A stretch of 51,022 nt of DNA from Alphaproteobacteria bacterium (GCA_022600345.1 JAHZKP010000036.1:1-51022); one strand, 5' to 3'. Shown: positions 9,353 through 18,780, numbered from the stretch's first letter. The notes: generated from the sequence alone by a model not told the origin. Numbers and translations: made by a program.

Positions 9353-10595
9353 ATGGCCGGGCGGATGCACGAGTTGAAGACGAAATTTTCCAGCGCGACT
9401 AAGTGTAATTCGGGCAGCGTCCTGCCGATCTTCGCTGTATCGATCATGGGCCTGTTTGGAACCATGGCGATGGCCGTTGACTTCGGCCTTGCCTATTCCC
9501 ACCGCGACCAATTGCAAAAGGCTGCCGACTCCGCTGCGCTAAGTGCCGCCCTGCTGCTCGATGCCAAAAAGTCCGAACGCATAGCGCGCGGCAAAGCCGT
9601 TTTCTCAGCCAACTACAGGCAAGCCGCCGATGCCAAGATATCCATCGATGTAGAGGATAACGGTTCAGATCAGACGAGCTACATCACGGCTTCTGCAACG
9701 CGCCCTGAAAGCTCATATCCTGCCGCTGTTCGGCTACCCCACCATAGATCTCAAAGCCACCGTACGCAGCCCGATCCCGCGGCTGCTGGAAGCCGAAGTC
9801 GTCATGGTCCTCGACTACTCCGACTCCATGACCAGCAATCAAAAATATGTCCGCATGAAAGATGCCGCCATCCAGTTGGTCGACACACTATCGATGCACG
9901 GCACCAACAAGCGCGCCAAATTCGGCATCGTCCCCTTCGCTGCAATGGTCAAGGCCAATCTACCCGCATGGGCAATCCGCAGTGACGCAACAGGCGCCGG
10001 CTGTACTCAGGATCGCCGTCACCCGTTCAACACGCTTGAAGACGGCCCAAGCGTTGCAGATGACAGCAAATGGGGTGAAGTCACCAGCACGCATAACTGC
10101 AGCGAAATGGGCTCACGCGGACTTGATGTCGTCGATCTCACCAACGACCACAGCGGCGTGAAAAACAAGATCTCGGCAATGCAGCCCTACCTTTGGACCC
10201 ACATCGCCCTGGGCGCGGAAATGGGCTTTCAGATGCTCTCGCCCACGGGCGTTTTCGGCAAGGCCGCCCCCTATAACACCGACAAGACCATAAAGGTGGC
10301 GATCATCCTCACCGACGGCATGCAGACCGCTCCAGGATGGGCCGCCGACGGCACTCAAACGCCGGCTGCCGCCGAAGCCAATTTACTCGCCCTATGCTCA
10401 GCCATGAAGGCGCAGAATATCAAGGTCTTCACCATCGGCTACGACCTCGCCGACACCCACACCCTGGACCTGCTCAAGCAATGCGCTGGCTCCGGCATGT
10501 TCTTCGATGCCAATGACATTCAGTCCGGCCTGATCGCAAGCTTCAACGAAATCGGTGAACGCGTTCGCGATCAAATGGTCCGCCTGTCGGAGTAG
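9353..10595 (+). pseudogene. TadE/TadG-like pilus assembly protein with VWA domain, frameshifted
   Basis: The N-terminal part (from the ATG at 9353) has GSVLPIFAVSIMGLFGTMAMAVDFG followed by AYSHRDQLQKAADSAALSAAL, the TadE/TadG-like membrane helix and its conserved follow-on. The C-terminal part, in the next frame, holds a von Willebrand factor A domain with a MIDAS motif, VLDYSDSM, and ends at 10595. The two frames join at about 9700-9712. In the second frame the sequence reads LKAHILPLFGYPTIDLKATV, the piece expected to follow ITASAT in this family. One extra base, or two missing, would restore a single frame of ~410 codons. It may be a true mutation or a sequencing error; a programmed shift is unlikely because there is no slippery site. 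Intact relatives are inner-membrane proteins exposed to the periplasm, often near Flp pilus genes, none of which are seen here. Confidence 0.8.
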
Positions 10596-10649
10596 CCTGC
10601 AATAGTCGGCTCCCGCACTGACTTCGCGACGTCAAAGCCGCCGCCCTTA

Positions 10650-11147
10650 TCAGAACATGCCGATCGCCAACCGCGCTTCATCCGACATCCGGCTCATATC
10701 CCACGGTGGATCAAACACCAACTTGACGTTCACGCCGCTGACGCCTGGAACAGAGGCCACCGCATTCTCAACCCAGCCGGGCATCTCTCCCGCCACCGGA
10801 CAGCCCGGCGCAGTCAGCGTCATATCGATGTCGACATTGCGGTTGTCCCCGACGTCGATCTTGTAGATCAGGCCCAGCTCATAAATGTCTGACGGGATCT
10901 CAGGGTCCTCAACCGTCTTCAACGCCGCAATGATATCGGCCTGCAATTGATCGAGCTCTTCAGCCGACAAAGTCGAGCCTGGAATTGGCGTACCGCCTTC
11001 GGCGACGCTGGGCGGCGGCTTGGGGGCACTTTGCACGCCTACGGATTCACCAGGCGACGGCTCACCAGCAGAAGCAGGAGAAATTTCACTCTCCTCGCCC
11101 TGCTGACCGCCAACCGGGCGTCCATCGATAAACTTGTTCTCACTCAC
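10650..11147 (-). CDS. sufT: SufT: SUF-associated DUF59 (MIP18 family) iron-sulfur assembly factor
   Basis: The C-terminal ~100 residues form a DUF59/MIP18 domain: VEDPEIPSDIYELGLIY, then MTLTAPGCPVAGEMPGWVENAV with the conserved Cys, then VKLVFDPPWDMSRMSDEARLAIGMF. SufT helps maturation of iron-sulfur proteins, probably as a cluster-transfer or targeting factor. The first ~65 residues are acidic, Pro/Ser/Gly-rich and look disordered, making the protein longer than the bare domain. The start is a GTG whose GTGA overlaps the TGA stop of sufS by 4 bases, so the two are translationally coupled. It is the last gene of the SUF operon here; a SufA-type carrier gene does not follow. Confidence 0.92.
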   Translation of the reverse strand: MSENKFIDGRPVGGQQGEESEISPASAGEPSPGESVGVQSAPKPPPSVAEGGTPIPGSTLSAEELDQLQADIIAALKTVEDPEIPSDIYELGLIYKIDVGDNRNVDIDMTLTAPGCPVAGEMPGWVENAVASVPGVSGVNVKLVFDPPWDMSRMSDEARLAIGMF

Positions 11148-12415
11148 GCGAAAAACTCCTTGGCTCGAACCAAAGCATCAGCCAGTTCATCGACCTCGGC
11201 CCGCGTATTATACATTGCAAACGAAGCCCGGCACGTCGCTGTAACGCCCAGCCGGTCCATCAATGGTTGCGCACAGTGGTGCCCCGCCCTGACGGCGATT
11301 CCCGATCGATCGATGATTGTCGAAACGTCGTGTGGATGCAGCCCGTCCAGCGAGAAGGAAACGATAGCCCCCTTGCCGGGCGCCTCCCCGTGGATCGTCA
11401 ACCAGTCAAACTCGCCCAGACGCTGATGCGCATATCCCGCGAGGTCGGCTTCGTGAGCGGCAATATTTTCCCGCCCGATCTGCATCATATAATTGAGCGC
11501 TGCCGCCAGTCCGATGGCTTCAGCAATTGGTGGAGTACCGGCTTCAAACCGGTGCGGCGGGTCGGCATAAGTCACCTTGTCGACGCTCACCGTGTCGATC
11601 ATTTCCCCACCGCCCTCATAAGGCGGCATGCGCTCCAGGAATTCCTGCTTGGCATAGAGCACGCCAATTCCCGTCGGCCCGTACGTCTTGTGCCCGGTGA
11701 ACACGTAGAAATCGCAATCGAGTTCCTTCACATCGATGCTCATGTGAACCGCCGACTGACTGCCATCGACCAGCACGGCAATCCCCCGCTCATGGGCCGC
11801 CTTGATGACCTGCTTGAGCGGAACCACCGTACCCAGCACATTCGACATATGCGTGATTGCGACGATCTTGGTGCGCGGCGTCAACAGCGCCTCGAACTCC
11901 TCCAGGAGAAATTCACCATTGTCTGCGATCGGCGCCCATTTCAAGACCGCGCCCGAGCGCTCCCGGTGGTAGTTCCACGGAACGATGTTGGAGTGGTGCT
12001 CCATGATCGACAAGACGATCTCGTCGCCCTCGCCGATGGCAATGCGCCCGAATGACTGCGCCACTAGATTGATCGCCATCGTTGCGTTGCGGGTGAAAAC
12101 GATTTCGTCCTTGGAGCCCGCATTCAGGAAGCGGCGAACCACTTCGCGTGCATCTTCGAAGTTGCCTGTCGCCGTGTTCGACAGATAGTGCAGGCCACGA
12201 TGAACATTGGCGTATTCGAAGCGATAGGCATGGTCCATCGCTTCGATTACCGAACGCGGTTTTTGCGCACTCGCCCCGTTGTCCAGATAAACGAGCGGCT
12301 TGCCATAGACCTCCCGAAACAGAATCGGGAAATCCGTGCGGATCCGGTCCACGTCGAATTGATCCGCACCGCTTTTCGGCCGCTGGTCAAAGTCGGAGTC
12401 GACACCAATCGTCAT
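11144..12415 (-). CDS. sufS: SufS cysteine desulfurase (group II)
   Basis: This PLP enzyme removes sulfur from cysteine as a persulfide for the SufBCD scaffold. The 423-residue protein has FPILFREVYGKPLVYLDN at the start, the PLP-binding lysine in VFTGHKTYGPTG (Lys243) and the catalytic cysteine in RAGHHCAQP (Cys381), all typical of the SufS/CsdA group. I start at the ATG at 12415, which has GGAAAGG just upstream. The frame continues to 12517, but that extension overlaps sufD and has no family match. The gap from sufD is 73 bases. It overlaps sufT by 4 bases. A second, IscS-like desulfurase is encoded earlier in the same operon, so sulfur supply is duplicated. Confidence 0.95.
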   Translation of the reverse strand: MTIGVDSDFDQRPKSGADQFDVDRIRTDFPILFREVYGKPLVYLDNGASAQKPRSVIEAMDHAYRFEYANVHRGLHYLSNTATGNFEDAREVVRRFLNAGSKDEIVFTRNATMAINLVAQSFGRIAIGEGDEIVLSIMEHHSNIVPWNYHRERSGAVLKWAPIADNGEFLLEEFEALLTPRTKIVAITHMSNVLGTVVPLKQVIKAAHERGIAVLVDGSQSAVHMSIDVKELDCDFYVFTGHKTYGPTGIGVLYAKQEFLERMPPYEGGGEMIDTVSVDKVTYADPPHRFEAGTPPIAEAIGLAAALNYMMQIGRENIAAHEADLAGYAHQRLGEFDWLTIHGEAPGKGAIVSFSLDGLHPHDVSTIIDRSGIAVRAGHHCAQPLMDRLGVTATCRASFAMYNTRAEVDELADALVRAKEFFA

Positions 12416-12488
12416 CTCGCCCTTTCCGCTTCCATGAGCCGCCCCAACAATGGCCGGCCAATAGAAACTCGTTTCCCTTTGCCACGCT

Positions 12489-13820
12489 TCAAGCCTGCGC
12501 AAGCCATCCGCGCGCAAAACCCATTATCGCTTCCACGATATCCTCGTCGCCGATATTCTCGACGGCCTCGCCGATAAAAGATTCAATCAGCAGAACCTTG
12601 GCAACGTCAGCGGGAATGCCACGCGACTGGCAATAGAACATCAAGTCCTCATCCAATTGCGCGCACGTTGCGCCGTGTCCGCAAACCACATCGTCGGCGA
12701 AGATTTCCAACTCGGGCTTGGAATCGAATTCAGCATTCGGCGACAATAGCAACCCTTGCGACATCTGCTTGCCATCCGTCTTCTGCGCGATCGGCTGCAC
12801 GATGATCTTGCCCTGGAAAACACCCCGCGCGTTGTCGTCAAGAACGCCCTTGAACAACTCCCGGCTCTCGCACGAGGGCACCGCATGATCGACCACCAAC
12901 GTCGTGTCGATATGGTCGTTGTTACGACCCAGAAAAACGCCCGACAGGTCGAGTTTCGCGCCCTCGCCGGAAAAAGCGACAAAAATCTGGTTGCGCGCCA
13001 GCGCCACCCCTTGCGTCAACTGGAACCCGCCGTAATCGGCGCCCGCTGCAATGTTCACGATCCAGTTCGACAGGTGCGTGACATTGGCTTGTCCGTCGGC
13101 TGCGCAACTGACGTGAAGCACCTTGGCTTCCTCGCCAACGCTGATCCGCGTCGCGGTGTTGACCTGACCTGCTTCGACAGCACCGGGCAGCGACACGAAT
13201 GCTTCGATGATCTGGACGGATGCCTTCCCGCCAACCTCGATAACATTGCGCACCGCCGTGAAGCCTGGCTCCATCCCGGCGCGGACATGAACCAACAGCA
13301 ACGGCTTTTCAACCGCCGCAGCCTCTTTAACGCTCACCACCGATCCATCGGTCATGTAGGCTGTGTTGAGCGCCAGAACGGCATCGTTGTCGGGACCAGC
13401 CGGATTGGCAAGCCCGGTGGCCCGTTCACCACCCTCACTCAACACCGCAGCAAGCGACTCGATTTCAACCCCGGCCACATCGCTGGCCGACGACAGTTCC
13501 TCGCGATAGGCGCCGTTTACGAACACCACCCGGCTTGCATCCAGATGCGCCAGCGGACCCAAGGCCACTATCACATCGGCGATGGTCAACGCGGTCTCAT
13601 CGCCAACAGAACTGGGCAGCGCTTCCTTCATCGCATTGCGAAGATCGGTGTATTTCCATTCCTCGATCCGCCGATGCGGCAACCCCAGTTGTGCAAACTT
13701 GTCAGCCGCCGCCTGCCGCGCCGCGCTCACACCAGCCCCCCCCGGCAACTGGTCACGGATCGTGTCAAACGACTCTGCAAACGAGAGTTCGGCTTTCGTT
13801 TTCATTACTGCAATGCTCAT
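12489..13820 (-). CDS. sufD: SufD, SUF scaffold component
   Basis: SufD pairs with SufB and the ATPase SufC in the SufBC2D scaffold on which iron-sulfur clusters are assembled in the cytoplasm. The 443-residue protein has an N-terminal helical part with HRRIEEWKYTDLR, then a long beta-helix typical of the SufB/SufD core (SVQIIEAFVSLPG, LDLSGVFLGRNNDHIDTTLVVDH, ARGVFQGKIIVQPIAQKTDGKQMSQGLLLSPNAEFDSKPELEIFADDVVCGHGATCAQLDEDLMFYCQSRGIP). CGHGATC and the conserved His (HGAT) match SufD proteins. The start at 13820 has GGAGA upstream; an ATG five codons later is also possible. It lies 68 bases after sufC in the same transcript. Confidence 0.95.
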   Translation of the reverse strand: MSIAVMKTKAELSFAESFDTIRDQLPGGAGVSAARQAAADKFAQLGLPHRRIEEWKYTDLRNAMKEALPSSVGDETALTIADVIVALGPLAHLDASRVVFVNGAYREELSSASDVAGVEIESLAAVLSEGGERATGLANPAGPDNDAVLALNTAYMTDGSVVSVKEAAAVEKPLLLVHVRAGMEPGFTAVRNVIEVGGKASVQIIEAFVSLPGAVEAGQVNTATRISVGEEAKVLHVSCAADGQANVTHLSNWIVNIAAGADYGGFQLTQGVALARNQIFVAFSGEGAKLDLSGVFLGRNNDHIDTTLVVDHAVPSCESRELFKGVLDDNARGVFQGKIIVQPIAQKTDGKQMSQGLLLSPNAEFDSKPELEIFADDVVCGHGATCAQLDEDLMFYCQSRGIPADVAKVLLIESFIGEAVENIGDEDIVEAIMGFARGWLAQA

Positions 13821-13888
13821 GTTTCGCTCTCCGCCATGCGGCCTGTTTTCAATCCGCTGCGCTCAAGGCAGTCCGGACGAAGCCACAA

Positions 13889-14650
13889 TCAGGCGGCCTC
13901 TTCGCCGTATTCCGCATACCCTGATTTTTCCAGTTCAAGCGCCAATTCCTTGCCACCTGAGCGCTGGATTCTGCCGTGTGCCAGAACGTGCACCTTGTCG
14001 GGCACGATGTGGTTCAGCAGGCGCTGGTAGTGGGTAATGACCAGCATCGCGCGATCGGGCGACCGCAACGCGTTGACGCCTTCCGACACCACACGCAGCG
14101 CATCGATATCGAGGCCGGAATCTGTCTCGTCCAAAACGCACAGCGTCGGCTCAAGCAGCGCCATCTGCAAAATTTCAGAGCGTTTCTTTTCGCCACCAGA
14201 GAAACCGACATTGACCGGGCGCTTCAACATTTCGACGTCGATGTTGAGTTCACCGGCCTTCGACTTAACGAGCTTCATGAATTCCGGCGTCGTCAGTTCG
14301 TCCTGATCACGCTTGCGGCGCAACGCATTGACCGCGGTGCGCAGGAACGTGAGCCCGGCAACACCTGGGATCTCCATTGGATACTGGAATGCCAGGAACA
14401 CCCCTGAGGCCGCCCGCTCATCGGGGTCCATCTCAAGAATGGACTCGCCATTCCAAATGATGTCGCCCTCGGTCACCTCGTAATCGTCACGGCCAGCGAG
14501 GATATAAGCAAGCGTCGACTTGCCCGAACCGTTCGGCCCCATGATCGCATGCACTTCACCCTTTGGAATCGTCAGATCGATACCCTTCAGGATGGGCTTG
14601 TTCTCTTCGGCAATCTTCACGTGAAGATTCTTGATTTCCAGCATTTCCAA
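13889..14650 (-). CDS. sufC: SufC, ABC-type ATPase of the SUF scaffold
   Basis: This is a cytoplasmic ABC ATPase that drives shape changes of the SufBD dimer during cluster assembly. The 253-residue protein has Walker A GPNGSGKST (residues 38-46), a Q-loop in FLAFQYPMEIPG, the signature FSGGEKKR, Walker B CVLDETDSGLDIDAL and the switch His in LVITHYQRLL. SufC-specific features include the ETDSGLD sequence in place of the usual EPTSALD. An ATG two codons downstream is an equally good start (MLEIKNLHVKI). It lies between a small membrane protein gene and sufD on the minus strand, in the SUF operon. Confidence 0.97.
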   Translation of the reverse strand: MEMLEIKNLHVKIAEENKPILKGIDLTIPKGEVHAIMGPNGSGKSTLAYILAGRDDYEVTEGDIIWNGESILEMDPDERAASGVFLAFQYPMEIPGVAGLTFLRTAVNALRRKRDQDELTTPEFMKLVKSKAGELNIDVEMLKRPVNVGFSGGEKKRSEILQMALLEPTLCVLDETDSGLDIDALRVVSEGVNALRSPDRAMLVITHYQRLLNHIVPDKVHVLAHGRIQRSGGKELALELEKSGYAEYGEEAA

Positions 14651-14698
14651 CTCCGGTCGATTCGATGTTCTGTTAAATTCATGTCTCAGAGGATTTTT

Positions 14699-15016
14699 TC
14701 ATTCCTCAAGCTCTTTGGCTTTTTCTGCCATCAATTCCCGGTACGGTTTTCCATTCCAGCGCCACAACCATTCCCCATCGGTTTTACGCTTGGCGAACTC
14801 GGTGAATTTCCAAACCGAAAACAGTAACGCCAGCGCCCAAACCGCCATGCCGATAAACCGATGCTCATCGGAAAGCGACAAAATCCATGGCACCGAAATC
14901 AGTGGCACAAGGAGGGCGAACGCCGTGGTGACAAGAACTCCCTGCCACGTATTGGGCACAGCACCATATCCATGACGCTTCGGTTTGAACCAGAACTGTT
15001 GCTTCGTCTCACTCAT
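14699..15016 (-). CDS. two-span small membrane protein within the SUF operon
   Basis: The 105-residue protein has two hydrophobic segments, at about residues 27-47 (VLVTTAFALLVPLISVPWIL) and 54-70 (FIGMAVWALALLFSVWKF). The cytoplasmic-looking ends are rich in charge: KQQFWFKPKRHGYG at the start, and AKRKTDGEWLWRWNGKPYRELMAEKAKELEE at the end. The start ATG overlaps the stop of the gene before it (ATGA), so the two are coupled. I do not recognise a named family. Its position between sufB and sufC suggests a link to iron-sulfur assembly or simply a conserved insertion; which of these holds cannot be told from the sequence. Confidence 0.75.
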   Translation of the reverse strand: MSETKQQFWFKPKRHGYGAVPNTWQGVLVTTAFALLVPLISVPWILSLSDEHRFIGMAVWALALLFSVWKFTEFAKRKTDGEWLWRWNGKPYRELMAEKAKELEE

Positions 15017-15435
15017 TCGAAGTACCGCAACGGGCCCTTCCTCTCATCGCAGGCAACCCAGGCATCGATGCGCGACATCAACTCCGCATAGAGCGCCTCA
15101 TCGAGAACCGGGCAATCGCGGTTTGGCTGCACGATATGCGCACCAAACGCGATGCTCATGTCGTCGCGCGCGCGCATCGTCAGACTCCGCTCGCCCAGGC
15201 TCAACAACACCACACCGACATCTTCGCTGATCGCAACCCCGTGATCTTCAAGATTGTCGGCATCGCCGCGCTCATCCATCCATTCAATGAATTCATCGAG
15301 AAGGTCGATCATGCATTGCAGGCGCGTCTGGCGGGCAAAATCGTCGACATCGGCCAGATACGCGACGGCTGCCGCATTGGCATCCGTTTCCAATTGCCTG
15401 ACGATCTCGACGTTACGCGGGTTTCTCTCGGTCAT
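15013..15435 (-). CDS. small soluble acidic protein within the SUF operon, unknown function
   Basis: The 140-residue acidic protein (from MTERNPRNVEIVRQLETDAN) contains a helical middle (LQCMIDLLDEFIEWMDERGDADNL) and a C-terminal part with YAELMSRIDAWVACDERKGPLRYFE. I see no signal peptide, membrane segment, or metal-binding cysteine cluster. I choose the ATG at 15435, preceded by GTAGGAAGGGTC; a longer frame from 15471 would overlap the end of sufB and begins with unrelated residues. Its stop overlaps the next gene's ATG by 4 bases. With its neighbour it forms a two-gene insertion between sufB and sufC. No family is recognised. Confidence 0.75.
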   Translation of the reverse strand: MTERNPRNVEIVRQLETDANAAAVAYLADVDDFARQTRLQCMIDLLDEFIEWMDERGDADNLEDHGVAISEDVGVVLLSLGERSLTMRARDDMSIAFGAHIVQPNRDCPVLDEALYAELMSRIDAWVACDERKGPLRYFE

Positions 15436-15451
15436 GACCCTTCCTACTCCC

Positions 15452-16921
15452 TTACCCCACCGAACCTTCAAGCGAGATCCCGATCAGTTTTTGCGTTTCG
15501 GCCATAAATTCCATCGGCAACTGCTGCAGAACATCGCGAACGAACCCATTGACGATCAGCGTCACAGCTTCTTCCTCCGACAAACCGCGCTGCATGCAGT
15601 AAAACAGTTTGTCATCGGAAATCTTGGACGTCGTCGCCTCGTGCTCGAAGTGCGCAGTCGACGTTTTCGCCTCGATATAGGGCACGGTGTGCGCCCCGCA
15701 CTTGTTGCCGATAAGCAGTGAATCGCACTGCGTGAAGTTACGCGCGTTTGTCGCCCTGCGGTGCGCGGAAACAAGACCGCGATAGGTGTTCTCCGAACGC
15801 CCTGCCGCAATCCCCTTGGAGATAATCCGGCTGGACGTGTTCTTTCCCAGATGAATCATCTTCGTGCCGCTGTCGATTTGCTGGCGGCCGTTGGAAATCG
15901 CGATCGAGTAGAACTCGCCGCGCGAGTTATCGCCGCGCAGAATGCACGATGGATACTTCCACGTTATCGCTGAACCGGTTTCTACCTGGGTCCAGGAAAT
16001 CTTGGAGTTATCGCCCCGGCAGTCGCCGCGCTTGGTGACGAAGTTATAGATCCCGCCCTTGCCGTCCTTATCGCCGGGATACCAATTCTGCACGGTCGAA
16101 TATTTGATTTCCGCATCTTCCATGGCGATCAATTCAACCACGGCCGCGTGCATCTGGTTTTCATCGCGCATCGGCGCGGTGCACCCTTCCAGATAGGAAA
16201 CGTAAGACCCCTTTTCCGCAATAATCAGCGTCCGCTCGAATTGACCGGTCTCTTTTTCATTGATGCGGAAATAGGTCGACAATTCCATCGGGCAGCGCAC
16301 GCCTTCAGGCACGTAGACAAACGATCCATCTGAAAACACCGCAGAGTTCAAAGCCGCATAGTAGTTGTCCGATTTGGGAACCACCGACCCCATGTACTTC
16401 TTGATCAGCTCTGGGTGCTCGCGCATCGCTTCAGAAATCGAACAAAAGATGACGCCGGCCTTTTTCAGCTCATCCTTGAACGTCGTGACAACCGACACGG
16501 AATCAAACACCGCATCGACGGCAACCCTGGCGCCTTGCACACCGGCCAGAACCGCCTGCTCCGACAGCGGAATACCAAGCTTCTCATAGGTCGCCAGCAA
16601 CTCTGGGTCGACTTCCTCCAGGCTCTTTGGCCCATCGGTGCTCTTGGGAGCCGAGTAATAGTAGAGGTCCTGGAAGTCGATCTTGGGATAGTTCACCCGC
16701 GCCCAGGTTGGCTCCGTCATGGCCTGCCAGCGCTGATAGGCATCAAGACGCCATTCCAGCATCCATTCAGGTTCATTCTTTCGCGCCGAGATATAACCGA
16801 TGATTTCCTCGTTCAGGCCCTTGGGCGCTTTCACGGATTCAATCTCGGTCTCAAAGCCATACTTGTACTTGTCGACGTCAATCTCTTTGACCTGCTCGAT
16901 AGTCGACTCAACCGCCGGCAT
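15452..16921 (-). CDS. sufB: SufB, SUF scaffold component
   Basis: SufB is the core scaffold protein on which Fe-S clusters form. The 489-residue length is typical. Conserved segments are [18 protein letters not shown] near the start, [52 protein letters not shown] with the sulfur-accepting cysteine region, [26 protein letters not shown], and C-terminal [26 protein letters not shown]. The start at 16921 has AGGGAGAACGAT upstream. It is separated from the IscS-like gene by 82 bases and from the next gene by 16. All SUF genes here are on the minus strand behind one likely promoter at 18781-18809. Confidence 0.97.
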   Translation of the reverse strand: MPAVESTIEQVKEIDVDKYKYGFETEIESVKAPKGLNEEIIGYISARKNEPEWMLEWRLDAYQRWQAMTEPTWARVNYPKIDFQDLYYYSAPKSTDGPKSLEEVDPELLATYEKLGIPLSEQAVLAGVQGARVAVDAVFDSVSVVTTFKDELKKAGVIFCSISEAMREHPELIKKYMGSVVPKSDNYYAALNSAVFSDGSFVYVPEGVRCPMELSTYFRINEKETGQFERTLIIAEKGSYVSYLEGCTAPMRDENQMHAAVVELIAMEDAEIKYSTVQNWYPGDKDGKGGIYNFVTKRGDCRGDNSKISWTQVETGSAITWKYPSCILRGDNSRGEFYSIAISNGRQQIDSGTKMIHLGKNTSSRIISKGIAAGRSENTYRGLVSAHRRATNARNFTQCDSLLIGNKCGAHTVPYIEAKTSTAHFEHEATTSKISDDKLFYCMQRGLSEEEAVTLIVNGFVRDVLQQLPMEFMAETQKLIGISLEGSVG

Positions 16922-17003
16922 ATCGTTCTCCCTTTATTTTTCAATTAGCAAACTGGTCTGCGTTTTCCTCGCAACCCGTTGCACTATTTCGATTTCATAT
17001 TCG

Positions 17004-18158
17004 CTATGCGACCTGTCGAGCCGCGCGATCCGTTTTCATAACCTTGGACCAGGCTTCTAACAGCCGGTCGATATCCTCATTGGTGGTTGCCCATCCCATA
17101 CTTATTCTGAGTGCCGATTGCACAATCTGTTCACCCAGCCCCATTGCTTCAAGAACGTGGCTGCGGGCAACTTTCCCCGATGAGCAGGCCGACCCTGAGC
17201 TAAGCGCAACCCCGGCAAGGTCGAATGCGATCACCAGCGTCTCGGCACGCGCACGTGGCAGAGCCACCGACAACGTATTCCCCAGCCTGCTTTGCCCCTT
17301 GCCGATAACCACGGCTTCCGGCGACATCGCGGTCAACTCCGCCTCGATACGTTGACGCAACGCTTCCAAACGCCCAATCGATTGAACCTCTCCTGCCGCA
17401 CATTCTGCCGCCGCGCCGAAGCCGGCGATGCCGGCGACATTTTCCGTACCAGCCCGAAGCCGGCTTTCCTGTCCGCCGCCAACCAGGAGCGGGTCCTTCA
17501 ACTCTCCACCGCACCCCTGGACAATGGCCCCCGCTCCATGCGGCCCGCCAATCTTGTGCGAAGACAGCGTTAGAAAAGCGATTGGATCGGCAGACAAATC
17601 GATCGTCACCCGGCCCGCAGCTTGCACAGCGTCGACATGCAGCCTCGCCTCATGAGCACGCACAACCTGCGCAATCTCGTCAATCGGCTGAATGACACCG
17701 GTCTCGTTATTGGCCCACTGCACAGATACCAGTCGCTCGCCCAGATGCTGCGTCCCAACAAGCCAGTCTTCCAGCGCCCCCAGGTCGACAATTCCACGGT
17801 TATCGACGGGCAAAATAGATACGGCTTCGCCCCGCTTGCGGGCAGCCTCCAGCACACTTGGATGCTCAACGCCGCTCGCCGCAACCGCGCCAAACCGGAC
17901 TTGCGAAATCACCGTCTTGTTGGCCTCCGTCGCACCGCTGGTGAATACGACATTCTTCGGTGCCGCATTGACCAGACCGGCCACCTGCCTGCGCGCCGCC
18001 TCGACAATCGCCCGGGCCTTTCGCCCCTCCGCATGCACTGAGGAAGGGTTGCCACTGAGATCCAGCGCAACAAGCATCGCTTCACGCGCCTCAGCCCGCA
18101 ACGGAGCGGTCGCGTTGTAGTCCAAATACGTACGCTTGGGCTCTACCGCAGCGATCAT
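17004..18158 (-). CDS. IscS/NifS-like cysteine desulfurase (group I)
   Basis: This is a class V aminotransferase-fold PLP enzyme of 384 residues. It has YLDYNATAPL at the start, the HVD motif in LHVDAVQAAGR, the PLP lysine in LSSHKIGGPHGAGA (Lys202), RAGTENVAGIAGFG, and the catalytic cysteine in ALSSGSACSSGKV (Cys325). These mark it as the IscS/NifS group, different from the SufS type also present in this operon. Its start overlaps the stop of the iscR-like gene by 4 bases, so the regulator and enzyme are coupled. In many alphaproteobacteria a gene of this type heads the suf operon. It may serve Fe-S assembly, thiouridine formation or both. Confidence 0.94.
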   Translation of the reverse strand: MIAAVEPKRTYLDYNATAPLRAEAREAMLVALDLSGNPSSVHAEGRKARAIVEAARRQVAGLVNAAPKNVVFTSGATEANKTVISQVRFGAVAASGVEHPSVLEAARKRGEAVSILPVDNRGIVDLGALEDWLVGTQHLGERLVSVQWANNETGVIQPIDEIAQVVRAHEARLHVDAVQAAGRVTIDLSADPIAFLTLSSHKIGGPHGAGAIVQGCGGELKDPLLVGGGQESRLRAGTENVAGIAGFGAAAECAAGEVQSIGRLEALRQRIEAELTAMSPEAVVIGKGQSRLGNTLSVALPRARAETLVIAFDLAGVALSSGSACSSGKVARSHVLEAMGLGEQIVQSALRISMGWATTNEDIDRLLEAWSKVMKTDRAARQVA

Positions 18159-18619
18159 TGATCCGACACCTGTGATGCAGAAATCCCCCCGTGAGCGACG
18201 GGAAGCTTTTCTGACGGGATACCTTCAATCACTTCCCTGAGGGTCACGTCGCCCAGGAAAAACGCAATCTGTGCACCAAGAGCCGCCCATAACTTGTGCG
18301 TCAAACACCGCTCCTCGCCCACACATCCCAGGCCCTCGTCCATGCACCGCGTCATCCGCGTCCGTTCCTCGACGGCCTTCATAATCTCAGCAACATTGAT
18401 CTCATCGGCCGGACGCCCCAATCGGTAACCGCCCGATCGCCCCCGCTCACTCAGGACCAGGCCGGCCCTGCGCAACTTCAGGAATATCTGCTCAAGATAG
18501 GCCAGCGAGATCTGCTGGCGCTCAGCCACCGCCGAAAGCGGAACCGCGCCTCCGACGCCGAACTTGGCGATATCAGCCATCGCCATCACGGCGTAGCGGC
18601 CCTTCGTATTCAGCTCCAT
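18155..18619 (-). CDS. Rrf2-family regulator, IscR-like
   Basis: The 154-residue protein begins MELNTKGRYAVMAMADIA and has the Rrf2 winged helix, with ISLAYLEQIFLKLRRAGLVLSERGRSGGYRL forming the recognition helix and wing. It carries three cysteines and a histidine in the IscR arrangement, Cys92, Cys99, Cys105 and His108 (C-x6-C-x5-C-x2-H), so it very likely binds a [2Fe-2S] cluster and senses the cell's Fe-S status. It is the first gene of the SUF operon and probably represses or tunes it. An Irr-type box at the promoter suggests that iron (heme-linked) control acts in parallel. E. coli IscR has C92, C98, C104 and H107, nearly the same spacing. Confidence 0.92.
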   Translation of the reverse strand: MELNTKGRYAVMAMADIAKFGVGGAVPLSAVAERQQISLAYLEQIFLKLRRAGLVLSERGRSGGYRLGRPADEINVAEIMKAVEERTRMTRCMDEGLGCVGEERCLTHKLWAALGAQIAFFLGDVTLREVIEGIPSEKLPVAHGGISASQVSDQ

Positions 18620-18754
18620 ACGCGCCGCCTCGACTGCCCCGACAAGTAAACCACCGCTACCGTTTCGCTCGACATCTCATGCCGCACTTGCAATTAACAA
18701 CGCTGTTCGTGCTAAGAACGGCCTTCGCAACGCGAAAAATCGTGCCGCCCGTAT

Positions 18755-18771
18755 TTTCGAACCATTCTAAA
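18755..18771. promoter_or_regulatory. Irr-type iron control element (ICE box)
   Basis: The 17 bases TTTCGAACCATTCTAAA (plus strand) match the alphaproteobacterial ICE consensus TTTRGAAYNRTTCYAAA at all but one position (C for R at base 4). The site begins ~10 bases past the -10 element of the predicted SUF promoter, covering the start of transcription. Binding of Irr there would be expected to repress. Irr is the heme/iron-status regulator of Hyphomicrobiales and relatives. The match was made by eye. Confidence 0.7.
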
Positions 18772-18780
18772 CTTGCCGTG

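Noticed and set aside
9700-9715. Programmed ribosomal frameshift in the TadG-like gene
   Set aside because: No slippery heptamer or stimulatory hairpin is apparent at the junction; a mutation or sequencing error is simpler.
12756-14030. 424-codon plus-strand frame across sufD and the end of sufC
   Set aside because: It is antisense to two conserved SUF genes and His/Arg-rich without domain features.
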